Position numbers and translations under genes: made by a program
The notes under the pieces: model-generated
Database searches by the model: none
What the model was told of the DNA's origin: nothing
What the model saw: the letters and a program-made list of their open reading frames with translations, nothing else
Source: Nitrospirota bacterium
Lineage (GTDB): Bacteria > Nitrospirota > Nitrospiria > JACQBZ01
NCBI GenBank assembly: GCA_016201865.1
Contig: JACQCA010000031.1
Span: 1 to 49,149, forward strand
Direction: 5' to 3'
Length of the DNA: 49,149 nt
Part shown: positions 34,323 through 40,752 of the stretch, piece after piece
How positions within the stretch are numbered: the stretch's first letter is position 1
Layout of the letters: each line of letters begins with the position of its first letter

Positions 34323-34612
34323 AAGCCCTGCGGGTCCGGTACACCCCGGAAGCGGCATCGCTCATCCGCAAGCTGCATCCGGAGATCAAGCGCGTGATCC
34401 GCGACGGCGTGCGGGCTCTTCTTGAAAACCCTCTCATAGGCCATGATCTCAGGCTCGAACTGTCCGGTTTCCGTTCTCACCGCATTAAAAACTACCGCAT
34501 TCTGTACCGGATCAACGACCATGAAAGTTTTGTCGAAGTGCATTTCGTCGGCCACCGCCGGGATGTCTACGAAAGTTTTCGGGCCCTCCTCCTTGAGAAA
34601 GAAGCGGAGTAA
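34319..34612 (+). CDS. RelE/ParE-family toxin
   Basis: 97 residues from a GTG overlapping the antitoxin stop. VRYTPEAASLIRKLHPEIKRVIRDGVRALLENPLIG, then LRLELSGFRSHRIKNYRILYRINDHES, is the RelE/ParE barrel with basic residues in the place used for ribosome-dependent mRNA cleavage. It ends VHFVGHRRDVYESF. Either an mRNA interferase or a gyrase poison; the paired Phd/YefM antitoxin favours RelE. Confidence 0.92.
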   Translation: MKALRVRYTPEAASLIRKLHPEIKRVIRDGVRALLENPLIGHDLRLELSGFRSHRIKNYRILYRINDHESFVEVHFVGHRRDVYESFRALLLEKEAE

Positions 34613-34627
34613 TCAACCGCCTTCGGT

Positions 34628-35386
34628 TCACCCTGAATAGAATGCGATGAATCGGCTGAGCCTCGCCCGTCCCGAAGGACGGGCGCTATCCCACGCGCGC
34701 GAGGGCGGGAGGGGTAGCTCACCCGTCTTTTTTTGCCGGCCTCCGCCTTCCACGGCCACGGCGATCACGATGAGAACCGCATAGTCTTGCTTGTTGCAGC
34801 CCACGACGGGAGGCATCACTCCTCCTGGAGGAACCGGAAACGCCGTCTGCCGCGCGTTGGACGGAGAACACGAACCATCTCCGGCCGCCGGCGTATAGCG
34901 CGCGGAGCGGCACGCCAGGTGCGTCACGTCATGGAGCGTGGCGTGGTCATCGAGCTCCCAGCGCGCATGGCCGTCTTTGTCGGCCGGATGAATGGTCAGC
35001 ACCGTCGTAACCTCGCGATTACCCGTGACCCGGTATTTTCCGGGAGGGAGCGGAAATTCCGGCTGCTCCATGATTAAGCCGTGTTCCTCCAGCCACCAGT
35101 CGGCTGGGTCGAACTTCCAGTGTGACGGGGCGACTCCACCCGCCTCTTCCAGCTTTTCAAAGCGGCTCAATCGGACTCCCCGGGGACCCGGATCCAGAGG
35201 CCAGAGACCCCACAATTGCGCGCCGCTCCCGGAGCTCGCACCCGGATCACCCAATGCCGCGATGAACTGCGTCGGAATACGCTTAAACTTCACCAGACCT
35301 CCGCCTGCGGCATGAACCGACGGACCCCAGGCGGCCGGCATCACGAACAAGACCGTCGCAAGGCAGACCCGGCTAATCAGGACCAT
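34628..35386 (-). CDS. Secreted protein of unknown function with odd C-terminal tail
   Basis: 252 residues from MVLISRVCLATVLF, with a signal peptide ending SVHAAGG; the longer frame to 35644 has no support. The conserved-looking core includes FIAALGDPGASSGSGAQLWG, DWWLEEHGLIMEQPEFPLPPGKY and LHDVTHLACRSARYTP. I do not recognise a function. The last 40 residues (KKTGELPLPPSRAWDSARPSGRA) read through a GCCCGTCC/GGACGGGC palindrome (34665-34684). They look non-native, so the original stop may have been lost when a repeat inserted. Confidence 0.62.
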   Translation of the reverse strand: MVLISRVCLATVLFVMPAAWGPSVHAAGGGLVKFKRIPTQFIAALGDPGASSGSGAQLWGLWPLDPGPRGVRLSRFEKLEEAGGVAPSHWKFDPADWWLEEHGLIMEQPEFPLPPGKYRVTGNREVTTVLTIHPADKDGHARWELDDHATLHDVTHLACRSARYTPAAGDGSCSPSNARQTAFPVPPGGVMPPVVGCNKQDYAVLIVIAVAVEGGGRQKKTGELPLPPSRAWDSARPSGRARLSRFIAFYSG

Positions 35387-35450
35387 CGTTCCGCGCGTTG
35401 ACCGCTGCACAGCACCTCGATGTAAAGGGGTTCGCACTCTGGGTATAGGG

Positions 35451-35789
35451 TTACGATTCCGAGAGAATCTGTTTGACCCGTTTTTCGAGAGTGGGCAGTT
35501 TGATTTGAATAATATCCCAGATGATTTCCGGATCAATCCCGAAGTATTCATGAATGAGAATATCGCGAAGACCGGCAATCTTCTTCCAATCCACATCGGC
35601 ATGTTTCGAACGAACATTCTCCGGGGTCTTCTTGACCGCCTCACCGATCACTTCGAGGTTTCGGACAACGGCATCAAGCGTCTTAGCGTCGGCGGCAAAG
35701 GTTTTGAACGACATCCCCTTTGTATATTCGTGGATCTTTTGAATAGCCTCCAGGATATCTTCCAGCCAGACTTTATAGTCCCGGGGCAT
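35451..35789 (-). CDS. hepT: HepT-like ribonuclease toxin (HEPN, DUF86)
   Basis: 112 residues from MPRDYKVWLEDILEAIQKI. The HEPN active-site motif RX4HXY is present as RDILIHEY in KIAGLRDILIHEYFGID. HepT toxins cut RNA and are inactivated when the partner MntA adenylylates the tyrosine. The gene follows and overlaps mntA by 17 nt, the usual order. Confidence 0.92.
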   Translation of the reverse strand: MPRDYKVWLEDILEAIQKIHEYTKGMSFKTFAADAKTLDAVVRNLEVIGEAVKKTPENVRSKHADVDWKKIAGLRDILIHEYFGIDPEIIWDIIQIKLPTLEKRVKQILSES

Positions 35790-36072
35790 GAACGGCCTCT
35801 TCCAGGATGATCCGACGAAGCCTGGGTTTAATGACATCGGCGATCACCAAGTCCACCCGGTAACCCAAAACTTCTTCAAGAAATAGCTTGAGGTCCATAT
35901 AGGCGTCGAAGGATTTGCGATCGAACTCAACGACAAAATCGATGTCGCTCGATTCGGTGGCCGTGCCCCGGGCGCTGGAACCGAACAGACCAAGGCGTTT
36001 AACGCCATAACCCCGGATTCGCTCCCGTTGTTCTTTAAGAACCTTCAGAATCTCTTCTCGATTCTTCCGCAT
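35773..36072 (-). CDS. mntA: MntA-like nucleotidyltransferase antitoxin
   Basis: 99 residues. LGLFGSSARGTATESSDIDF holds the minimal nucleotidyltransferase motif GSx10DxD. VDLVIADVIKPRL is the third acidic region. It should transfer AMP to the HepT active-site tyrosine. GGAGGG stands 5 nt before the ATG. Confidence 0.93.
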   Translation of the reverse strand: MRKNREEILKVLKEQRERIRGYGVKRLGLFGSSARGTATESSDIDFVVEFDRKSFDAYMDLKLFLEEVLGYRVDLVIADVIKPRLRRIILEEAVHAPGL

Positions 36073-36178
36073 AAACCCTCCAAATCGGATTGTTGGTTCC
36101 GGGGATGATTATAGACATTTAAAGCCAATGATTCAACACCCGCACACTTTTCCCTCCCCCCGCTCCATGGACGTAGGC

Positions 36179-36562
36179 CTATGAACCTTTCAGCGCCGTG
36201 ACTTCGATTTCGATCTTCATCCGCGGGTCCGATAGACCGGCCGAGATCATCATGGCCGCCGGGCGCACCGCTCCGAAATACGTTTGCAACACCGGCCAGC
36301 ATTGCTCAAACTCGCCGCCGTTCGGCAGTACGTAAGTGACGCGAACGACATCCTTCAAGCCCGATCCGGCCTCCCGCAGCGCGGACTCGATATTCTTCAA
36401 GCATTGCTCCGTTTGCTCAGGCAGACTGTCCGAGATGGTCATCGTCGCATAGTCAAACCCCGTCGTCCCCGAAACAAACACCCAATCCCCGGCGACCACC
36501 GCCCGCGAATAGCCGATCTGCTTTTCAAAACTGGAGCCCGAACTGATGAGCCTTCTCGTCAT
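36179..36562 (-). CDS. RidA (YjgF/UK114) family protein
   Basis: 127 residues. VVAGDWVFVSGTTGFD, NIESALREAGSGLKDVVRVTYVLP and the ending DPRMKIEIEVTALKG match Rid proteins, which hydrolyse reactive enamine/imine intermediates. The arginine before the last strand (DPRMKIEIE) is kept, so imine deaminase activity is possible. It stands alone between the MntA/HepT locus and the RAYT element. Confidence 0.9.
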   Translation of the reverse strand: MTRRLISSGSSFEKQIGYSRAVVAGDWVFVSGTTGFDYATMTISDSLPEQTEQCLKNIESALREAGSGLKDVVRVTYVLPNGGEFEQCWPVLQTYFGAVRPAAMMISAGLSDPRMKIEIEVTALKGS

Positions 36563-36615
36563 TGGATCTCCTAAAAAGTAAAGTGAACTTTCAGTTAAAA
36601 TATCCTGCCCGGTTT

Positions 36616-37654
36616 GGGGTCAAGTCTGCTCTTGGCTCATCTTTGGAGAAGGGTGCGGATCTGCTCAAATCGCCCTGCGGCTTCCCTCCCCCTCTCGATT
36701 TCAGCCTGCAACCTTCCGATCGCGCTGCTGACGGCGGAATATCCCGCCACCCCGAACACTTTCGCAATGTCGTCATGCTTCATCCCGGCCAGGCGCCGGC
36801 AGACAACCATCGCCATCGCCCGGGCCTCGTTTCGTTTCCCCCGTTGACCCCGAAGGAGATCTTCCTCGCCCACTCCGTAGACCCGCCGCACGATTTTAAG
36901 ACACGTTTTATAATCGTGTTTGAGATAGGTCTTTGCTTCCGATACCTCTCTTAAATCCCCCGATTTTATTCTTACCTTCGCCCGGATCTTTTCAACAAAA
37001 CTTTCCGCTCCCAGCACCGGCAGCCCGCGCTTGGCCGAATAAAAAGCCTCCACCGGCTCCTCGATCTTGGACCGCATGAAGGCCCGGAATGACTTGAGGC
37101 GATTCTTTCCAGGAAACCAGGATAAGAGTTGATCCGCATCCAGCCATTCCGGCCGGCCCCGCTCGTTTAAATAAATCCGACAACTGCTCCATTCATACGC
37201 CTCGGGAGACTTCACCCGTCCCGCCGCCACCGGATCATGATGGATATACCTCGCAACGGCGAGCAAATACATTTCCGCATCCACCACGATCGCCTTGTAA
37301 CGGCCTCGAAACAGGGGGCCGTCCCGTTTGTGTCGCCGGTTGTACCGTTGTGTGTAATGCCCATCCAAATGCCGCATGGCCCTTGAGAGATTCGCCTGCG
37401 GGGTTTGGATAAGAAGATGATAATGATTATTCAGAAGGCAGTAGGCCAGAACCCGAATTCCCCACATCTCATGGCATTCGGAGAGGAGATTGAGGAACTG
37501 TTCACGATCGGACCGATCCGAAAACACAACCTGATAGGCCAGGCCGCGATTCATGACATGATAGTAGGCGCCGGGATATTCAATGCGGAGGGGACGCGAC
37601 ATAGCGGGAAGATAACACGATCATTCAAGATGAGTCAAGAGCAGACTTGACCCC
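36616..37654 (-). mobile_element. Complete RAYT-type transposon with imperfect inverted ends
   Basis: Left end GGGGTCAAGTCTGCTCTTGG followed by CTCATCTT (36616-36643). The right end is the reverse complement with one mismatch (37627-37654). The single gene inside is a Y1 transposase whose stop codon lies in the left repeat. A truncated relative lies at 24435 and a solo end-like palindrome at 22348. Confidence 0.8.
36637..37602 (-). CDS. REP-associated tyrosine transposase with DnaA-like C-terminal domain
   Basis: 321 residues. N-terminal Y1 HUH domain: YHVMNRGLAYQVVFSDRSDR and LLNNHYHLLIQTPQANLSRAM (HxH metal site), followed by the tyrosine in LDGHYTQRYNRRHKRDGPLFRGRYK. The C-terminal 90 residues resemble DnaA domain IV (NEARAMAMVVCRRLAGMKHD, then AVSSAIGRL). 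These enzymes cut and join single-stranded hairpin ends. The gene looks intact. Confidence 0.93.
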   Translation of the reverse strand: MSRPLRIEYPGAYYHVMNRGLAYQVVFSDRSDREQFLNLLSECHEMWGIRVLAYCLLNNHYHLLIQTPQANLSRAMRHLDGHYTQRYNRRHKRDGPLFRGRYKAIVVDAEMYLLAVARYIHHDPVAAGRVKSPEAYEWSSCRIYLNERGRPEWLDADQLLSWFPGKNRLKSFRAFMRSKIEEPVEAFYSAKRGLPVLGAESFVEKIRAKVRIKSGDLREVSEAKTYLKHDYKTCLKIVRRVYGVGEEDLLRGQRGKRNEARAMAMVVCRRLAGMKHDDIAKVFGVAGYSAVSSAIGRLQAEIERGREAAGRFEQIRTLLQR

Positions 37655-37685
37655 TTTACAGGTGTGCCATATGCTCTTTATCTTA

Positions 37686-38630
37686 TCAACCCCTAAACAC
37701 CTGACTATTGTGCCACTCCAACAGTGCGGGATCTGGACGATCCACCTGTTTTCCGGGCAGATGAATCAAGTTTCCATGAAGGGGATAATAAGATTTTCCA
37801 TTATCAAAATCCTGTTTCAATCGTTGGCTGACCTCAAATCGGTGATCCGGTGTCACCGTGACATAGCCGCGATCAAAGAGGGCGTGAATATCGGAACGCA
37901 ACAATAGTCCATTCGGCACCGCGTGATCGCCTTTTTGTGCGTATGGTTTAATGTGAGCGGCCTCAAGCACAGGTAAGGTGTGCTCTCTTGTTACTGCACA
38001 GGAACGCCCATAGGCATCCAGCACTTCAATTCGGAATGCTCCCTGGCCCAATCGAGGAGTGACAAGAGCTGCCTCCCCATAGCGGGGTGACTCTTCTTTC
38101 TGCACGCTGGCTCCTGCCAGTCCAGCGTTTTTATATCGCTCCAGTTGCGTGCGCAGTCTGCATTCTTCCCATATTCGTTTCCCTTCGCCCTGCGTTAAAT
38201 CAAACGTTGCTCCTTGGACCGTTGGACGACCCCAATCTTTAGGTTGAGGAATCCAATCCGATTCACTAAAGAAGGTTGGCTGAGTCACTATTATGCATCC
38301 GATGCCATACTCCCCGCGTGGGTCGCGGTGCGCAGGCTTACGATATTTCTCAATACGTGCATTCATGGTTTCAAAATCAGGCGCGCCATTGGCATGGCCA
38401 AAAGTATCCCATGCTAGCCGTGCGGGTATGATCGAAAAATGTCTAAAGTACCCAAAGCCGCTTATAGCATAATACGGCTTCTTCAGCTTGAAAAAGAAGG
38501 GTGCGTATTTTGAGATTGCCTTGAACTGACGACCGCCTGAAGGCTGCCAGAAGTTGACCTCGTCAAGATCCGTCTGCTGTTGAAGGAACAAATACCAGTC
38601 GTAATCGGTATTCGCGATGTAACCCTTCAT
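37686..38630 (-). CDS. HNH endonuclease with EVE-like N-terminal domain
   Basis: 314 residues. The C-terminal half has VLEAAHIKPYAQKGDHAVPN, LLLRSDIHALFDRGYVTV and a late histidine, an HNH nuclease core. The N-terminal half (YIANTDYDWYLFLQQQTDLD, VNFWQPSGG, FFFKLKKPYYAISGFGYF) resembles PUA/EVE-type modified-base readers. This suggests a modification-dependent restriction enzyme that cuts DNA with altered cytosines. No methylase is adjacent, as expected for that type. The gene is A+T-richer than neighbours and lies right against a transposon, so it was probably acquired. Confidence 0.82.
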   Translation of the reverse strand: MKGYIANTDYDWYLFLQQQTDLDEVNFWQPSGGRQFKAISKYAPFFFKLKKPYYAISGFGYFRHFSIIPARLAWDTFGHANGAPDFETMNARIEKYRKPAHRDPRGEYGIGCIIVTQPTFFSESDWIPQPKDWGRPTVQGATFDLTQGEGKRIWEECRLRTQLERYKNAGLAGASVQKEESPRYGEAALVTPRLGQGAFRIEVLDAYGRSCAVTREHTLPVLEAAHIKPYAQKGDHAVPNGLLLRSDIHALFDRGYVTVTPDHRFEVSQRLKQDFDNGKSYYPLHGNLIHLPGKQVDRPDPALLEWHNSQVFRG

Positions 38631-38820
38631 GCCAGCCTTCTAATGGTTAATCCTTTCATTCCAACATCTCTCGCCCGCCAGAAATTTTCTTCGAACCCAA
38701 GATTCACGCCATTATTTTTGCACAATCACGGTCAGTTCTTGCGATCAACTATTTTTCGCTTCCCCTCACCCACCCGCGCAACACCGCCCGGTTGATTTTA
38801 CGGGGGCAACGTGAAAATGC

Positions 38821-38846
38821 GGGCGAACACATGAGTTCGCCCCTAC
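38821..38846. repeat. Short palindrome, GGGCGAAC...GTTCGCCCCTAC family (copy A)
   Basis: GGGCGAAC (38821-38828), loop ACATGA, GTTCGCCC (38835-38842), then CTAC. A TTGATTTTA leader at 38792-38800 and ATGC before the stem are shared with copy B at 39578-39615. Confidence 0.72.
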
Positions 38847-38855
38847 GCGAGAAAA

Positions 38856-39083
38856 TCATGCAGCGATGTATTCGCGGATGTCCACCTGGACGCCGGCGCG
38901 CGCCGCTTCTTCCGCTTCCTTTAGTAAGCGGGAAGTCGTCTTTTCATCCACATATTCCTCCCCGCAATTGGCGCAAACACGCGCCGGGACATTTTTAACG
39001 ACGAGTGTCATGCCGTTCCGTTCCAGGGTCACGGTCGCCTTCCCCGGACGTGTCTCTCCTTGTTTACAGATCACGCATTTCAT
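38856..39083 (-). CDS. YgiT-type zinc-finger antitoxin, orphan
   Basis: 75 residues from MKCVICKQGETRPG, with GAGGA upstream. Two Cys pairs (CxxC at residues 3-6 and CANCG near 37-40) form the MqsA/YgiT zinc finger, followed by EEYVDEKTTSRLLKEAEEAA. The usual toxin (MqsR or DUF4258 type) would lie next to it, but none is seen on either side. It is flanked by palindromes. Confidence 0.88.
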   Translation of the reverse strand: MKCVICKQGETRPGKATVTLERNGMTLVVKNVPARVCANCGEEYVDEKTTSRLLKEAEEAARAGVQVDIREYIAA

Positions 39084-39143
39084 GGTATCTTCCTCTTCAA
39101 CGGTTGCAATGTGCAATTCCTGCACAATGCTTTCGTCGCCCTT

Positions 39144-39524
39144 TCACGCCGCGGTTCGGTTCGATTTGACTTCAAGATGCACGCGCTCGTGGACCTGAAG
39201 GGCCTTGATGATGCCCAGCAGGCTTTCGGCGGTGGGATTGCCGCTCGGTCCCAGCATCCTATGAAGGCTTTTACTGGACTTTTTGAGTGCGCGCGCCAGA
39301 CGTTCGAACGAGATCGTCGCGTTGATGTAGTCGCGCAGCATGGCTTTTCCCGCGGCAAGATCGCCGGCCAGAAACTGGTTGATCGCCTCGGTCAACAGAC
39401 GCTGTCGGAACCGCGTGTCACGCGCGGCGCGTTCCATGATCGTTATGCGAAAGGATCGTATTATCGACTTCAACCGAGGGTCCTTTTTGATCTGTTCCTT
39501 TACGTATTGACGATGTGATTTCAT
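39144..39524 (-). CDS. HTH addiction-module-type regulator, orphan
   Basis: 126 residues from MKSHRQYVKEQIKKDP. The C-terminal half (SFERLARALKKSSKSLHRML, then NPTAESLLGIIKALQ) is a helix-turn-helix like those of HigA/YdaS-type antidotes. A longer frame to 39599 has no ribosome-binding site. No RelE/HigB-type toxin lies beside it. It is 60 nt upstream of the YgiT gene on the same strand and may be co-transcribed. Confidence 0.72.
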   Translation of the reverse strand: MKSHRQYVKEQIKKDPRLKSIIRSFRITIMERAARDTRFRQRLLTEAINQFLAGDLAAGKAMLRDYINATISFERLARALKKSSKSLHRMLGPSGNPTAESLLGIIKALQVHERVHLEVKSNRTAA

Positions 39525-39577
39525 TTTATTGTCCAGTTTCTTCGCCCTCCGCTCGCCACGCTGCAAAATCCATCGGG

Positions 39578-39615
39578 TGATTTTAATGCGGGCAAACACA
39601 TGGGTTCGCCCCTAC
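39578..39615. repeat. Short palindrome family (copy B)
   Basis: TGATTTTAATGCGGGCAAAC and, after ACATGG, GTTCGCCCCTAC. The stem has one A-C mismatch. It shares about 35 nt with copy A at 38821. Confidence 0.65.
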
Positions 39616-39728
39616 TCAGGCTGCCTTGTTTTCCCGGAACTTGATGTTGCAAATTGCAACACCAAGTTATCAAACTCCTCTTTCGTCAGTTGGAACATGA
39701 ACTCTGCCGGAAAACGGCTCTGATTCCT
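39612..39728 (-). pseudogene. ORF6N (KilA-N-associated phage regulator) remnant
   Basis: On the minus strand one frame reads NQSRFPAEFMFQLTKEEF, then DNLVLQFATSSSGK, then a TAG stop. RFPxxFMFQLTxEEFxxLxxQxxTSS is the well-known core of ORF6N domains in phage antirepressor-like proteins. There is no start codon or upstream part, and palindrome copy B replaces the rest. It lies in the gap between the HTH and FHA genes. Confidence 0.72.
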
Positions 39729-39732
39729 CTTG

Positions 39733-40086
39733 TCATTTCTTTTTCTTGACATGGATCTGGATTGCGGTGCCGCCGAGCCGGATATTGTCCTTATCCTTCA
39801 GCAGTTCATCCTTGATTTGGAAGTCGTTGAGGAAGGTTCCGGAGGCGCTGCCGAGATCCCGGAGGACGATCACATCGCCGTAGACCTCGATCGCGCAATG
39901 AAGCTTGGAGACGGCCGGGTCTTGAACGTCCAGATCCGCCCCGTCGCGGCCGAATGTGATCCGGCATTTCTTGGAAAGCACAAAGGCATGGCCGGCATCC
40001 GCGCCTTCGAGAATCCGAAGGCCGATCATCCGGTCGTCCGGAAGAGCCATCCTCTTTCCCTGAATCGCCTCTTCAACCGGCGTCAT
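39733..40086 (-). CDS. FHA-domain protein, single-domain
   Basis: 117 residues. IGLRILEGADAGHAFVL opens the FHA fold; FGRDGADLDV, VSKLHCAIEV and SASGTFLND are the phosphopeptide-binding positions. The usual Asn-Gly is replaced by Ser-Gly. It ends in KKKK. Its ATG overlaps the stop of the NYN-domain gene by 4 nt, so the two are translated together. Confidence 0.9.
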   Translation of the reverse strand: MTPVEEAIQGKRMALPDDRMIGLRILEGADAGHAFVLSKKCRITFGRDGADLDVQDPAVSKLHCAIEVYGDVIVLRDLGSASGTFLNDFQIKDELLKDKDNIRLGGTAIQIHVKKKK

Positions 40087-40592
40087 AGCTTGTTCAACCG
40101 GAGACGTTTCTTCCGTTCCTGCTTCGACAACCGCCGCGGGTTGCCCTTCTTCTCCGTCCGGGCGGCGGGCCGGCCGCCCTCGGCCGGCTCCGACGCATCG
40201 GGGGCCGCGTCCAGCGCCTGAGTCACTCGCGCCTCGAATTCGCCGATCGAAACGGCCGTGCCGCCGGCCGCGCGAACCTGCCGGGCCACGTCCCGATCGG
40301 AAGAAACGATCAGGCTTGCGCTGCCCAAGGCCTCGGCCATGCGGACGATGACCTGATCGGCCTTCTCGCCGTGCCGGGAGAAAACGACCTCGAGACCCCG
40401 ACGGAGTTCGCCGTGTTCATCCGGCCACCCGGACCGCCAGCCGTCGAACACCACCGTCATCGCGTATCCCTTGACGGACCGGTAGCGGGCCAGCCGGTCG
40501 ATCAACCGTTCCCGTTGGACCTCGATATCCCCGCGCAGTCCTTTTTGCGCGCCGATGAAATTATACCCGTCCACGATGATCCGGATCGCCAT
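40083..40592 (-). CDS. NYN-domain (YacP-like) RNA nuclease
   Basis: 169 residues from MAIRIIVDGYNFIGAQKGLR. The aspartate-rich PIN/NYN site is visible as VDGYN, VVFDGW, EKADQVIVRMAEAL and VSSDRDVARQV. YacP/Rae1-type proteins cut mRNA or process rRNA. A basic tail of 40 residues (RTEKKGNPRRLSKQERKKRL) may bind RNA. Coupled to the downstream FHA gene, an uncommon pairing. Confidence 0.88.
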   Translation of the reverse strand: MAIRIIVDGYNFIGAQKGLRGDIEVQRERLIDRLARYRSVKGYAMTVVFDGWRSGWPDEHGELRRGLEVVFSRHGEKADQVIVRMAEALGSASLIVSSDRDVARQVRAAGGTAVSIGEFEARVTQALDAAPDASEPAEGGRPAARTEKKGNPRRLSKQERKKRLRLNKL

Positions 40593-40660
40593 GCCACCAA
40601 GATAATCCAGGCCCATGCGAAAGTCAATCGTGAAGAAAGCCGGGGGCCGCCCGCGATCAA

Positions 40661-40714
40661 TAACCGTCGCGCATAACCGTCGCGCATAACCGTCGCGCTA
40701 TAACCGTCGCGCTA
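40661..40714. repeat. Tandem repeat TAACCGTCGCGCA/TA, four copies
   Basis: Two units of TAACCGTCGCGCA (13 nt) followed by two of TAACCGTCGCGCTA (14 nt), then TATTGACAATG. It fills the gap between the divergent NYN and amidase genes, where promoters or operator sites would be expected. Confidence 0.85.
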
Positions 40715-40752
40715 TATTGACAATGCCGACGGAGTCAGCTAAATTAGGGGCG

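Noticed and set aside
40661-40714. CRISPR array or replication-origin iterons
   Set aside because: Only four units of 13-14 nt with no spacers, and no replication gene or DnaA boxes nearby.
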